In this document: one piece after another, positions 26,392 through 35,996 of the stretch
Layout of the letters: each line of letters opens with the position of its first letter
How positions within the stretch are numbered: position 1 is the first letter of the stretch
Assembly: GCF_004570605.1 (NCBI RefSeq)
Contig: NZ_SPPB01000001.1
Span: 1-64,000, forward strand
DNA: 64,000 nucleotides
Source: Granulicatella sp. WM01
Lineage (GTDB): Bacteria > Bacillota > Bacilli > Lactobacillales > Aerococcaceae
Direction of reading: 5' to 3'
Position numbers and translations under genes: made by a program
The notes under the pieces: generated by a model
Database searches by the model: none
What the model was told of the DNA's origin: nothing
Seen by the model: the letters and a program-made list of their open reading frames with translations, nothing else

Positions 26392-26556
26392 GCCTGTAGG
26401 TTATGACATACGGTTGTAATGGTAAAATCTTGTTTGCAGCTCATCAAGTCATAGAATGAAGAATTCTGGAAATTTATGTTTTCTTGTGAAAGATACAGAG
26501 CTATTTAGAATAAAAAATTATGGAAAAGAAAGTGTAAAGCTGAAAAGGAAGATAAT

Positions 26557-27297
26557 ATGATTGTAGAAGTATGTGCGGGGAGTTTACAAGACTGTTTAAT
26601 TGCACAAGAGTGTAATGCGCATCGTATTGAATTGAATACGGCTATTGCTTTAGGTGGATTAAGTGCCAGTGTAGCACTCCTAGATGAAGTAAAGCAACGT
26701 GTGAGTATTCCAGTTGTGTGTATGGTACGACCTAGAGGAGCAGGATTTTGTTACAATAACAATGAAAAGGCGTTAATGCTAAAAGAAGCAGAATGGCTAT
26801 TGAAATACGGTGCGGACGGTATTGTTTTTGGGTGTTTAACATCAGAAAGAAAGATTGATATTCCCTTTTCAAGAGAAATGATTCGTCTAGTGCATGCATA
26901 CAAAAAAGATGTTGTGTTCCATAGAGCTTTTGATTGTTTATATGATGCACATGAAGGTATGGAAACGTTAATTGATTTAGGTGTTAATCGTCTCTTAACG
27001 AGTGGACTGCACGAAAGTGCATGGGAAGGCAGAACCATGTTGAAAAGATTACACCAACAGTATGGACAACATATAGAAATGTGTATGGGGGCAGGCATTA
27101 ATCAAGACAATATCATTACACTAATGCAAGAAACAGGCATTAAACAGTGTCATGGTTCATTTAAAGGGTGGTTTGAAGATAAGACAACAACAGGTCATCA
27201 AGTTCATTACAGGTATGGTAAAGGAGATTGTTATGACGGTGTTGATGCTAATGTATTGAAATTATTTATGAATACACTTAAAGGAGTAAATGTATGA
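26557..27297 (+). CDS. cutC: CutC family protein
   Basis: A 246-residue TIM-barrel protein of the CutC family, linked to copper tolerance in E. coli, although the direct biochemical role is disputed. Conserved segments are EVCAGSLQDCL (start), RIELNTAIALGG, MVRPRGAGFCY, KYGADGIVFGCL, FHRAFDC and LLTSG. AAGGAAG precedes the start at 26557. The stop TGA overlaps the next ATG by ATGA (27294-27297), so the two genes are translationally coupled. Confidence 0.9.
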   Translation: MIVEVCAGSLQDCLIAQECNAHRIELNTAIALGGLSASVALLDEVKQRVSIPVVCMVRPRGAGFCYNNNEKALMLKEAEWLLKYGADGIVFGCLTSERKIDIPFSREMIRLVHAYKKDVVFHRAFDCLYDAHEGMETLIDLGVNRLLTSGLHESAWEGRTMLKRLHQQYGQHIEMCMGAGINQDNIITLMQETGIKQCHGSFKGWFEDKTTTGHQVHYRYGKGDCYDGVDANVLKLFMNTLKGVNV

Positions 27298-28187
27298 AGA
27301 GAATTTTAGATTGCCATACAAAAGATTTTGAACAATATACGGCTGAACAGCTTAAACAAGCAATTTTGGCTGGAGAGGGACGGACAGTATGCTCTGAAAT
27401 GGTTGTGTCACGTTGGGCGATTGATGCAGGATTAACGCATGCAGAAATTGCACGTGCTTTTGGAGCAGATTTAATGCTGATGAATGGGTTTGATTGCTTT
27501 AATCCGTCAGTGCATGGATTATCCAGTCAAGAAGACGCTATTCGTCAAGTTAAACGTTTGGTAGGTAGACCGGTAGGCATTAATTTAGAACCAGTTGACG
27601 TACAGGCGGATATGCTTGAAGAACGTCTTGTTATCTCAAAAGGGCGTATGAGTTCGGCGGAAACGTTTAGAAAAGCAGAGGAACTTGGAGCAGATTTTGT
27701 TTGTTTAACAGGCAATCCTGCAACAGGTGTGACTAATCAAGAGATTATTAAAGCTATTCAAGTTGGAAAAGCAAATTTTTCTGGTTTGATTATTGCTGGT
27801 AAAATGCATGGCTCAGGAGCTAAGGAGCCGGTATGTACAGTGGATGTGGCAAAATCATTTATTGATGCAGGGGCTGATATTATTTTGGTGCCAGCTGTTG
27901 GAACAGTTCCAGGGTTTACAGATGAGGAATTAATCCAAATTGTAAAAATGGCACATCAAAATGACACGCTTGTATTATCCGCTATTGGAACAAGCCAAGA
28001 AACGTCTAGTAGAGAAGTGATTGAACAGATTGCGCTACGTAACAAAATTGCTGGTGTAGATATTCAACATATTGGAGATGCTGGTTATGGAAGTTTGGCA
28101 ACGGTTGAAAATATTTTTGCGTTGTCTGTGGCAATTAGAGGAATGCGACACACAATTAATCGTGTAGCCACATCTGTTACACGATAA
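27294..28187 (+). CDS. TIM-barrel protein of unknown function (DUF7916-like)
   Basis: A 297-residue protein, sometimes annotated as a haloacid dehalogenase-like protein without support. Sequence blocks: VCSEMVVSRWAIDAGLTHAE, LMLMNGFDCFNPSVHGL, LVGRPVGINLEPVD, AGKMHGSGAKEP, ADIILVPAVGTVPGFT and LVLSAIGTSQETSS. The alternation of GAD/hydrophobic strands fits a (beta/alpha)8 barrel, perhaps sugar- or phosphate-binding. Overlap with cutC implies shared expression and perhaps a related pathway. I do not know the reaction. The DUF assignment is from memory and uncertain. Confidence 0.6.
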   Translation: MKRILDCHTKDFEQYTAEQLKQAILAGEGRTVCSEMVVSRWAIDAGLTHAEIARAFGADLMLMNGFDCFNPSVHGLSSQEDAIRQVKRLVGRPVGINLEPVDVQADMLEERLVISKGRMSSAETFRKAEELGADFVCLTGNPATGVTNQEIIKAIQVGKANFSGLIIAGKMHGSGAKEPVCTVDVAKSFIDAGADIILVPAVGTVPGFTDEELIQIVKMAHQNDTLVLSAIGTSQETSSREVIEQIALRNKIAGVDIQHIGDAGYGSLATVENIFALSVAIRGMRHTINRVATSVTR

Positions 28188-28211
28188 TGATATAGTGAGG
28201 AGAGGTTGATT

Positions 28212-28628
28212 ATGTTAAAAAATTGGGAATTATGGAGTATGTTAGGGTGTGTACTCATGATATTATGTGCCTGTCAGTTTCAAAGTGATAAGCGTGCAGA
28301 GTCTACAGTAAACCATACATTAACAACGAGGGATTCACAACAAGAGAGTGCATCACGTTCTCTTAATCAATCACATACGAAAAATGGATTGACGTCTACT
28401 ACTCGTAAAAAGACATTAAGTGAGGAAGAGTATAGACAACTGATTATGCAAGCTATCGAACAACAACAAGCGTATATTGTCACTATGCAAGCGGATGATG
28501 ATCATTATTTTGGACAATCGGCAACATCTGCTGCATATAATAAGGCAACAGAGCTGATGTTAACTTATCCAGAGGATAGACAAAAAATTGAACGTATTTT
28601 AAGTGAAATAGTGACGAAAAATCCATAA
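28212..28628 (+). CDS. putative lipoprotein
   Basis: A 138-residue protein beginning MLKNWELW, then a hydrophobic stretch with the lipobox-like VLMILCAC (Cys near residue 22). A Ser/Thr/Gln-rich low-complexity linker (~25-65) follows, then a helical C-terminal domain (SEEEYRQLIMQAIEQQQAYI). ATG 28212 is favoured over TTG 28206 by a GAGGAGAGG site at 28197-28205. It lies 24 bp after the preceding gene and is followed by a strong terminator, so it ends the cutC operon. I know no family for it. Confidence 0.65.
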   Translation: MLKNWELWSMLGCVLMILCACQFQSDKRAESTVNHTLTTRDSQQESASRSLNQSHTKNGLTSTTRKKTLSEEEYRQLIMQAIEQQQAYIVTMQADDDHYFGQSATSAAYNKATELMLTYPEDRQKIERILSEIVTKNP

Positions 28629-28652
28629 TTGAGCAGAGTAATTAAAGGAAGT

Positions 28653-28702
28653 AAATAGTAACTGATAGCTAGACCATACGTCTAGCTATCAGTTACTATT
28701 TT
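28653..28702 (+). terminator. terminator with perfect 22-bp stem
   Basis: The sequence AAATAGTAACTGATAGCTAG starting at 28653 (arm to 28674) is inverted at 28680-28701 with a five-base loop (28675-28679). A T run overlaps the arm end. It terminates the cutC-lipoprotein operon. Confidence 0.9.
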
Positions 28703-28715
28703 GCAAAGATAATAA

Positions 28716-28757
28716 AATAGCGTGTTGGTAAATTTGAGAGTTTACCAGCACGCTATT
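28716..28757 (-). terminator. thrC terminator
   Basis: A 17-bp stem, 28716-28732 with 28741-28757 (one wobble pair), lies just beyond the thrC stop codon. It is followed on the reverse strand by TTTTATT. Confidence 0.85.
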
Positions 28758-28761
28758 AAGA

Positions 28762-30237
28762 TTATAGGCAATTCAAGACACTTTTTTCCATATCTTCAAC
28801 AGATATAACGCTTTGATGGCGTATAGGTGCATCTTTGATAGCTAAAACAGCTTGAGGTTGAGAGATATGTGAGTATGCTTCAAGTTTATCCACTAATATT
28901 AGGTCATCAGTTGTGTCATTTTCTCCAAGTGCGTCCATAACACTTCTAGGAAACTTATATGGACTAGCTGTTGAGGCAATGATAATTGGTGTTGCATCTT
29001 GCGTTTTTTGTATGTAGCGGTCGGTTACGATGTCAGCAACTGCTGTGTGTGGATCAATAACATAGTGATGTGTATCAAAGGAATGTTTTATAGATGATAA
29101 AATATCAGATTCATCTGCATAGTCGGCAAAAATATTTGAGAAATGATGGGCGATTTGTTCATCTATAGTATAACAGCCATGATGTGCTAATTCATTCATC
29201 AGTTCAGCCGTTTTTTCAGCATCATTCCCAGTAGCATGGAATACTAGACGCTCTAAATTGCTAGAAAGCACAATATCCATTGACGGAGAATTTGTAACGT
29301 AAAACGGTCTGTTTTTATCGTATCTTCTCGTTTGGAAAAATTCTGTTAATACATTATTTTTATTAGATGCACAGATTAATGTGCTAATCGGTAATCCCAT
29401 TTCTTTAGCATAGTATGCGGCTAAAATATTTCCAAAGTTTCCAGTTGGTACTGCAATATTGATAGGATCGCCTGCTTGAATTTTTCCGCTTTTAATAAGT
29501 TGTGCGTAAGCATAAACATAATAAGCGATTTGAGGTGTTAAACGCCCTATATTAATAGAGTTGGCACTTGAAAATTGATAGCCTTTTTCAGAGATAGTTT
29601 CAGCAAGTTGAGTATCTGTAAACATACGTTTAACGGCACTTTGTGCATCATCAAAGTTCCCTGTAATGCCAATAACATGAGTATTTTCACCTGTTTGTGT
29701 GACCATTTGTTTTTCTTGTATAGGGCTAACGCCACCTTTTGGATAGAATACAATAATTTTTGTGTTTGGAACATCAGCAAATCCTGCCATGGCAGCTTTT
29801 CCTGTATCTCCAGATGTTGCAGTTAAGATAAGGATTTTTTTATTAGAGTTGTTTTTTCGTGCTGCAACGGTCATTAAATACGGTAAAATGGATAGTGCCA
29901 TATCTTTAAAAGCAATCGTTTGTCCGTGGAAAAGTTCCAAATAGTGTTTATTGCCAATAGAGTGGATTGGTGTAATATCTGGTGTATCAAAATTATGTTG
30001 TGAATACGCTTGTGTGATACACTCTTTAAGTTCATCGTCTGTAAAATCGGTTAAAAACGCACGTAACACAATAAAAGCGACCTCTTGATAGCTCATTGTT
30101 GCTAATTCGTGTAGAGGAACATTTAGGCTTGGAATAGATGTTGGTGTGTATAACCCACCATCAGGAGCAATTCCTCTTAAAATAGCTTGGCTAGCTGTAG
30201 CTGTTTCATGGTTATGTCGTGTGCTTTGATAAATCAT
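28762..30237 (-). CDS. thrC: threonine synthase
   Basis: ThrC converts O-phosphohomoserine to threonine using PLP. From ATG 30237 it is 491 residues, matching the family. A longer frame to 30468 adds unrelated Phe/His/Leu-rich residues and is not supported. The N-terminal block MIYQSTRHNHETA and LRGIAPDGGLY are typical. The PLP Lys is in HGQTIAFKDMALS (~112), with TATSGDTGKAA (~151), GITGNFDDAQ and PTGNFGNILAAYYAKEMG (~263-280) following. It is monocistronic and convergent with the cutC operon. Confidence 0.93.
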   Translation of the reverse strand: MIYQSTRHNHETATASQAILRGIAPDGGLYTPTSIPSLNVPLHELATMSYQEVAFIVLRAFLTDFTDDELKECITQAYSQHNFDTPDITPIHSIGNKHYLELFHGQTIAFKDMALSILPYLMTVAARKNNSNKKILILTATSGDTGKAAMAGFADVPNTKIIVFYPKGGVSPIQEKQMVTQTGENTHVIGITGNFDDAQSAVKRMFTDTQLAETISEKGYQFSSANSINIGRLTPQIAYYVYAYAQLIKSGKIQAGDPINIAVPTGNFGNILAAYYAKEMGLPISTLICASNKNNVLTEFFQTRRYDKNRPFYVTNSPSMDIVLSSNLERLVFHATGNDAEKTAELMNELAHHGCYTIDEQIAHHFSNIFADYADESDILSSIKHSFDTHHYVIDPHTAVADIVTDRYIQKTQDATPIIIASTASPYKFPRSVMDALGENDTTDDLILVDKLEAYSHISQPQAVLAIKDAPIRHQSVISVEDMEKSVLNCL

Positions 30238-30806
30238 TAGGACGTACCTGCTTTCTGTAAAGATAATAGCATTATAGCAATTTTTTGACGAGATGACTAT
30301 ATAAATAAATGTATTTCTGTCAGTTTTAAGCGAAAAGTGGTATAATTGCCGTAGCCGTTGAGCTATGAAACAGGCAAAGGTGTTATAAGATAAAAATAGA
30401 GTGACTAGTGTAACATGAATAACAAACTGTTTCATGGAATGTTTTTTATGGTAGTGGTTAGGATACATGTTCGTGGGGAACGATTAAGGAATATGTTTAA
30501 AGAGATGATTGGAAATTATGGAAAATCTATTAATAGGCATGTTTAGGGATAGAATTAAATGTAAAGTATACAATAATAAAAGTGAATGACTATATTAGTG
30601 GTATTGTTGAGTGAGTCTGTTTTTAGCACATATTGTTGGTGACGAAGCAATAATATGTCGTGTGTATAGAAACTATAAATGAATTGAATAAGGGATAGCC
30701 TAAAAATAAGTTAGGACAAGTATGTGAGAGTATAGCGTTCTAACTATTGATTAGTAAAAGATATTTTTTGCAAGAATAGCAGAATATGATTGGGAGTAAG
30801 CATGAA
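30238..30806. other. non-coding region between thrC and the prmA operon
   Basis: No gene is supported. An extended -10 (TGGTATAAT, about 30338-30346) on the + strand could initiate a transcript toward the prmA operon. TGAAACAG near 30366 and CTGTTTCA near 30428 could pair within such a leader. There is also an AT-rich stretch from 30540 to 30800. Confidence 0.35.
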
Positions 30807-31241
30807 ATGAATAAACATAAGGCAAGTTTGTATGATAAAACAATTTTAGAGTATATTATTTCCTATTTGACAACGTATTGTACATTCGAGTGGGCAATTC
30901 ATGATATTGTAGAACAGGCAAGAATAGACATTATTATTCAAAGCGCTAAAGAAGCTCCACTAGTGAATGTATTAATACATGATCCAAAGTATAGTCGATT
31001 AGATGCAAATCAGTTTGCATGTGAGCTGTCTTTTCATAAGGATTATGGTGTAACAGAGGGACATCTTGAAGTGTGGCTAGGATACATTAGACAGTGTGCT
31101 CAACAGATGATTTCTGATTATAGACAAGAGGGAATTTGGCAGTGGCGAAGTGATGCCACGCTTTTTCAAACATATTTAGACACTTATAAACAGTTGGGAA
31201 AATATAAGGAAAATATTATCCCGTATATCATAAGAAAGTAG
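30807..31241 (+). CDS. conserved-position hypothetical protein upstream of prmA
   Basis: A 144-residue protein starting MNKHKASLYDKTILEYII. ATG 30807 has GGGAG ten bases upstream; ATG 30786 in the same frame lacks a site. It is mixed alpha/beta by eye: a helix, strands FEWAIHDI and RIDIIIQS, and a Trp-rich C-terminal helical part (GIWQWRSDATLFQTYL). Many Lactobacillales have a DUF3013-type gene at this position before prmA. This may be a divergent member, but I could not confirm it. It ends 10 bp before prmA, so it is co-transcribed. Confidence 0.65.
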   Translation: MNKHKASLYDKTILEYIISYLTTYCTFEWAIHDIVEQARIDIIIQSAKEAPLVNVLIHDPKYSRLDANQFACELSFHKDYGVTEGHLEVWLGYIRQCAQQMISDYRQEGIWQWRSDATLFQTYLDTYKQLGKYKENIIPYIIRK

Positions 31242-31251
31242 AGAGAACATT

Positions 31252-32193
31252 ATGCAGTGGAATGAATTGAAAATATCAACAACACATCAAGCAAGCGAAA
31301 TGATTGCTGCAATTTTAATTGAAGCGGGGTCTAATGGCGTAGCTATTGAAGATCCGTTTGATTTTGATACATTAGATGATGGATTTGGTCAGTTAAAACC
31401 AGAAAAATCGGAATTATATCAAAGTGAAGAAGTGTTTGTATCTGGTTATTTTCCTAATACAAAAAACATTGTTGAAATTCAGATGTCTATTCAAGAAAAA
31501 TTACATGAAGCAGAGCATTATGGGTTGGATTTAGGAAAAAATGAAGTCATTTTGACAAGTGTATCCGAAGAGGATTGGGCAAATGCGTGGAAAACATATT
31601 ATCATCCAGTTCGTATTTCTCGTTATTTAACAGTAGTGCCAAGTTGGGAAAATTATCAGGCTATTGAAGGCGAGAATATTATTGAGTTAGATCCTGGCAT
31701 GGCATTTGGGACAGGCACTCACCCAACAACACGTTTATCTTTACAAGCCTTAGAAATGGTCTTACGTGGAGGAGAGTATGTGTTAGATGTTGGGACTGGA
31801 TCAGGTGTATTGAGTATTGCAGCTAAAGTTTTGGGTGCCGCTCGTGTAGAAGCGTTTGACTTGGATGAAAAAGCAACGCAGATTGCACGTGAAAATATTG
31901 CATTAAATCCTTTTGCACAAGATATTGTGGTACGTGAAAATGATTTGTTGTCAGGTATTAAGACACAAGCAGATGTGATTGTAGCCAATATTTTGGCTGA
32001 AATATTAGAACGTTTGATTGATGATGCGTGGGCAAATTTGAAAGATGGAGGATACTTTATTTTGGCGGGGATTATTCAATCTAAGCGAGATAGCTTAGTA
32101 GATAAATTGCGTGCTAAAGGATTTGAGATTGAACAAGAAAATAAAATCAAGGATTGGGTATCACTTATTTGCCTTAAACCAATAATAGAGTAA
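31252..32193 (+). CDS. prmA: ribosomal protein L11 methyltransferase
   Basis: PrmA trimethylates ribosomal protein L11 with S-adenosylmethionine. Length is 313 residues, normal for the family. The N-terminal substrate-binding domain begins MQWNELKISTTHQASE. Family signature GMAFGTGTHPTTRLSL (~150-165) is followed by SAM motif I VLDVGTGSGVLSIAA (~176-190) and VANILAEIL (~244). It is followed 13 bp later by rsmE, the usual prmA-rsmE pairing in Firmicutes. Confidence 0.95.
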   Translation: MQWNELKISTTHQASEMIAAILIEAGSNGVAIEDPFDFDTLDDGFGQLKPEKSELYQSEEVFVSGYFPNTKNIVEIQMSIQEKLHEAEHYGLDLGKNEVILTSVSEEDWANAWKTYYHPVRISRYLTVVPSWENYQAIEGENIIELDPGMAFGTGTHPTTRLSLQALEMVLRGGEYVLDVGTGSGVLSIAAKVLGAARVEAFDLDEKATQIARENIALNPFAQDIVVRENDLLSGIKTQADVIVANILAEILERLIDDAWANLKDGGYFILAGIIQSKRDSLVDKLRAKGFEIEQENKIKDWVSLICLKPIIE

Positions 32194-32206
32194 GAGGAGA
32201 ATAGGT

Positions 32207-32953
32207 ATGCAACGTTATTTTTTACAGGATATGCTAGATAAACAGTGTATTGTGTTTGAAGATGAACATTATCATCATATTGTTCGTGTTATGCGTATGA
32301 AAGTTGGCGATCGTGTCTATGTGGTATTGCCTGATGAAAGCACTGTTGTTGTTGAATTATCAGAAATAACAGAGAGTTGTGTTCGGACAAAGTGGATTGA
32401 AGATGTCTTAATATCATCTGAAATGCCTATTCAGGTAACAGTTGCCTTAGGTATTCCTAAGGGAGATAAGTTAGACTGGGTTGTACAAAAAACAACTGAA
32501 TTAGGTGCATTTGCTATACAACCATTTGAAAGTGACTGGTCTGTTGTGAAGTGGGATTTTAAAAAGAAAGAAAAGAAAAAGGAAAGATTACAGAAAATTG
32601 CACGAGAAGCTGCCGAACAAAGTCATCGCTCACATGTGCCAATTGTACATGATGTGCTGTCTTTTCAAAAACTTTTACACACTTTTTCTCAATACACACA
32701 TGTATTAGTTGCTTATGAAGAATCAGCTAAAACACAAGAAAAACAGCAATTTAGACAAATTATATCAACACTTAATCCTAAAGATAAAGTATTAATAATT
32801 TTTGGTTCTGAGGGAGGTCTGTCTGATTCAGAAATTAAACAATTGGTTGATAAGCAAGCGATATTGTGTGGATTAGGCCCCCGCATTATGCGAGCAGAAA
32901 CTGCCCCCATGTATGTATTGGCGGCATGCTCGTATGAATTGGAGCTTCGTTAA
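32207..32953 (+). CDS. rsmE: 16S rRNA m3U1498 methyltransferase
   Basis: RsmE methylates N3 of U1498 in 16S rRNA. The 248-residue SPOUT-fold protein has an N-terminal PUA-like domain (HYHHIVRVMRMKVGDRVYV) and a C-terminal knotted domain with the SAM-binding loop IFGSEGGLSDSEI (~197) and GPRIMRAETAP (~224). IPKGDKLDWVVQKTTELG is the characteristic middle block. AGAGGAG at 32193-32199 precedes the start. Confidence 0.95.
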   Translation: MQRYFLQDMLDKQCIVFEDEHYHHIVRVMRMKVGDRVYVVLPDESTVVVELSEITESCVRTKWIEDVLISSEMPIQVTVALGIPKGDKLDWVVQKTTELGAFAIQPFESDWSVVKWDFKKKEKKKERLQKIAREAAEQSHRSHVPIVHDVLSFQKLLHTFSQYTHVLVAYEESAKTQEKQQFRQIISTLNPKDKVLIIFGSEGGLSDSEIKQLVDKQAILCGLGPRIMRAETAPMYVLAACSYELELR

Positions 32954-33097
32954 AATACTATGATAAATCTATTCTTTTTATAAGAATTTTACTATAGACA
33001 GTCGTTTTCTTATTTTTGTGCTATAATAAGAGATAAATTTTAAGTCAATTTGGGTAATGTTAACCTGTTAAAAACTAATGACATAAGGAGTTTTATT

Positions 33098-33766
33098 ATG
33101 AAATTAAATCGTTATATTGATCATACAAATTTGAAACCAGATGCTACACAAGAGAATATTGCTACATTGTGCCAAGAAGCAAAACAATATGAATTTATGT
33201 CTGTATGTGTACAACCTACTTGGGTAAGTTATGCCACAGAACAATTAAAAGATTCAATTGTTAAAGTTTGTACGGTTATTGGGTTTCCACATGGAGCAAA
33301 TGACCCACGTGTTAAATCGTTTGAAACACAACAGGCTATTGAAAACGGAGCAGACGAAGTAGATATGGTTATCAACATTGGAGCTGTTAAGTCTGGAAAT
33401 TGGGCATTGGTTAAAGAAGATATTCAAGGTGTTGTTGATGTTGCAAAAGAACATCATGTAGTGAGTAAAGTTATTTTAGAAACATGTTTGTTGACTGATG
33501 AAGAAAAAATAAAAGTCTGCCAAATTTGTAAAGAAGTTGGAGCAGATTTTGTTAAAACATCTACAGGTTTTTCAACAGGAGGAGCAAACGTTCATGATAT
33601 TGCTTTGATGAGAGAGAGCGTAGGTCAAGATTTAGGTGTCAAAGCTAGTGGTGGTGTGCGTTCTAAAGAAGATGCATTAGCAATGATTGAGGCAGGTGCA
33701 AACCGTTTAGGTGCTTCAAGTGGTGTAGCGATTTGTCAAGGATTGGTTTCTCAAGAAGAATATTAA
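33098..33766 (+). CDS. deoC: deoxyribose-phosphate aldolase
   Basis: DeoC splits 2-deoxyribose 5-phosphate into glyceraldehyde 3-phosphate and acetaldehyde. The start at 33098 gives 222 residues ([17 protein letters not shown]), with ATAAGGAG ten bases upstream. The in-frame GTG-like extension to 33050 is not needed. The Schiff-base Lys is in [10 protein letters not shown] (~150), with the second Lys and Asp in [13 protein letters not shown] (~179) and [15 protein letters not shown] (~88). A 20-bp gap separates it from the LCP gene. Confidence 0.95.
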   Translation: MKLNRYIDHTNLKPDATQENIATLCQEAKQYEFMSVCVQPTWVSYATEQLKDSIVKVCTVIGFPHGANDPRVKSFETQQAIENGADEVDMVINIGAVKSGNWALVKEDIQGVVDVAKEHHVVSKVILETCLLTDEEKIKVCQICKEVGADFVKTSTGFSTGGANVHDIALMRESVGQDLGVKASGGVRSKEDALAMIEAGANRLGASSGVAICQGLVSQEEY

Positions 33767-33787
33767 TAACGGTTAAAGGAGATTGTT

Positions 33788-35275
33788 ATGGAAAGTAGAA
33801 GAACAAGAGCGCAGCGTTTTAAGCAACAAAAACAAAAAAACACGGGATTTATTTATGTGTTAACGTGCTTACTTGCACTAATGGCAATACTATCTTCAGC
33901 TTATGTTGTATATGCCATGGTACGTTATAATATATTAAATTTTAGGTCACTAAATTATATTGTATACGGTGTTATTGCATTCGTTATTTTCCTGTTGCTG
34001 ATTTTCATTTTTACAAAACGTGCAAAAAAAACAGCTTTGACGTTATCTTTGGTATTTGCTCTAATCTTTGGCTATACAGCATATTCTATTTTTAATGGAT
34101 TAGGTGCATTTTCTAATTTATCAAAATCTACAAAGACAAAGACTGAAACGATGAGTGTTGTTGTACTAGCTAATAGTCCAATTAATGATGTTCATGATTT
34201 ATCTGGACAAACTGTTCCAGCACCGACTAATATGGATAATGATAATATTCAATCTTTGCTGACTCATATCAAGGAAAAAACGAAAACAGAGTTATCTTTG
34301 GGACAAGTAGATTCTTATGCAAAAGCATATCAACAGTTGATTTCTGGCGAGGTAAAAGCTATGATTTTAAATAGTTCGTATGAAACGCTGCTTGAAAATG
34401 CAGATAAGGAATATGCTTCAAAGATCAAGAAAATTTATGAATATACTGTGACTAAGGAAGTTGTTCAAGACGAGAATAAAGTGAAAACAAGTTCAGACGG
34501 ACGTGTGTTTAATGTGTATGTCAGTGGGATTGATACTTATGGAAGTATTTCAACGGTTTCACGTTCAGATGTGAATATTATTATGACGGTGAATACAAAT
34601 ACGAAGAAAGTATTGTTAACAACAACGCCACGTGATAGTTATGTGCGTATTGCAGACGGAGGAAACAACCAATACGATAAACTTACGCATGCAGGAATTT
34701 ATGGTGTTGAAGCATCTGTGCATACATTAGAAAATCTATATGATATTAATTTAGATTATTATGCACGTATAAACTTTACATCATTTTTAAAATTAATTGA
34801 TTTAGTTGGTGGAGTAGATGTTTATAATCCAGCAGACTTTACATCATCTGAGGGTGTGTATTTTGAGAGTGGAACAATCCATTTAGATTCAGATAGAGCC
34901 TTAGCATTTGTACGTGAACGCTATAACTTACCAAATGGCGATGCTGACAGGGCAGCAAATCAGCAAAAAGTCATTGCAGCCATTATTGGAAAACTTACAC
35001 AACCAGGTAATTTGGTTAATATGAATTCTATTTTACAACAATTATCATCTTCTCTACAAACAAACATGCCATTTGAAACGATTATGTTATTAGCCAATGG
35101 ACAATTAGATTCTGGTGGACAGTATAAAGTTGACAGTCAAGCACTGTTAACACATGGAACAATGGGCTTACCGTCTTATGCAATGCCAGGCTACGATTTA
35201 TATATGGGTGTTGTTGATGATGATAGTTTAGCGAATGTTAAAGCGGCTGTTCAAAGTGTCATTAATGGAGAGTAA
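33788..35275 (+). CDS. LytR-CpsA-Psr (LCP) family wall polymer ligase
   Basis: A 495-residue membrane protein that likely attaches anionic polymers or capsule to peptidoglycan. A basic cytoplasmic tail (ESRRTRAQRFKQQKQK) leads to three predicted membrane segments (~20-43, 55-75, 83-103). An accessory extracellular domain (~120-230) precedes the LCP domain (~240-405): TTPRDSYVRI with catalytic Asp/Arg, KLTHAGIYGV, DLVGGVDVYNP, and FVRERYNLPNGDADR. The three-helix N-terminus is like the LytR/BrpA group of streptococci and enterococci. AAGGAG precedes the start. A terminator follows at 35375. Confidence 0.9.
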   Translation: MESRRTRAQRFKQQKQKNTGFIYVLTCLLALMAILSSAYVVYAMVRYNILNFRSLNYIVYGVIAFVIFLLLIFIFTKRAKKTALTLSLVFALIFGYTAYSIFNGLGAFSNLSKSTKTKTETMSVVVLANSPINDVHDLSGQTVPAPTNMDNDNIQSLLTHIKEKTKTELSLGQVDSYAKAYQQLISGEVKAMILNSSYETLLENADKEYASKIKKIYEYTVTKEVVQDENKVKTSSDGRVFNVYVSGIDTYGSISTVSRSDVNIIMTVNTNTKKVLLTTTPRDSYVRIADGGNNQYDKLTHAGIYGVEASVHTLENLYDINLDYYARINFTSFLKLIDLVGGVDVYNPADFTSSEGVYFESGTIHLDSDRALAFVRERYNLPNGDADRAANQQKVIAAIIGKLTQPGNLVNMNSILQQLSSSLQTNMPFETIMLLANGQLDSGGQYKVDSQALLTHGTMGLPSYAMPGYDLYMGVVDDDSLANVKAAVQSVINGE

Positions 35276-35374
35276 TTTTAGTATATTGAAAATTAGTGAG
35301 AAGTGAGATGTAATCACGAGGTACTCTCGTGGATAAATAGTTGTTATTAAGATATAGGACTATTGACGCTGACA

Positions 35375-35424
35375 AAAACTGTATGGTATCAACACTTTCT
35401 TATGTGAGGGTATCATACAGTTTT
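35375..35424 (+). terminator. LCP gene terminator
   Basis: AAAACTGTATG at 35375-35385 pairs with CATACAGTTTT at 35414-35424, ending in a T-run. Confidence 0.8.
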
Positions 35425-35637
35425 AACGTTTTGTAAATATAAGCATGTATAAAATAATTGGTCATGTTGGCAGCCAGTACAATCAAACTGTTGACAAAGT
35501 AACAACGATGTTAGCAGTTTTTTTAATCGTTTTATATGTTAAGGTATAGGGATTATTGCAGTATGAGGCATTGTTCGTTTTCTATTGTTTGCTAGAATGC
35601 GTACAATAATGTATAAAATAATTTACATTAAAAATGG

Positions 35638-35770
35638 TATAATCAAGATAATAGTTTAGTAGATGGTGGTAAAAGATTAAATCGCAGAGGTAAATTGTGG
35701 TGTGCCAGTGCTTTAATGTAAACTCCATTTATAAATTTTTACCTGTTTTTATTTGTCCTAGGTGCTAAAC
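35638..35770 (+). ncRNA. candidate structured small RNA with own promoter
   Basis: An extended -10 TGGTATAAT (35635-35643) would start RNA near 35650. GTTTAG at 35654-35659 pairs with CTAAAC at 35765-35770, and AGGTAAA (about 35698) pairs with TTTACCT (about 35738). No ORF follows in this direction; the next gene is on the opposite strand. A six-base outer helix enclosing ~110 nt with internal helices suggests a small RNA (6S-like size or smaller). I cannot match a known family. The remainder of 35425-35940 has no recognisable gene. Confidence 0.4.
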
Positions 35771-35947
35771 AATTCATTTTCTTTTTATATCCAAATAATT
35801 GTACTGAAAAAATTAAACATCGTCTGAAGTGGTCTATCTAAAGTTGCGATAAATCAATGTTTATAGACGAAGATTTCCCAAAGTTTTTGTTATTTAGATA
35901 CTTTTTCAGCCTTATTATAGTTGAATATGGTATATTTTAAACTGGAT

Positions 35948-35996
35948 ATTAATAGAATAAAGGGCTGGCTTTTTGCCAGCCCTTTATTCTATTAAT
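35948..35996 (-). terminator. guaC terminator, perfect 22-bp stem
   Basis: The arms 35948-35969 and 35975-35996 are exact inverted repeats around a five-T loop. The stem includes the guaC stop codon (35992-35994). The internal GGGCTGGC/GCCAGCCC portion makes it very stable. Confidence 0.85.

Noticed and set aside
28762-30468. Extended 568-residue reading of threonine synthase
   Set aside because: The additional 77 residues do not resemble ThrC; the family start is MIYQSTRHNHETA at 30237.
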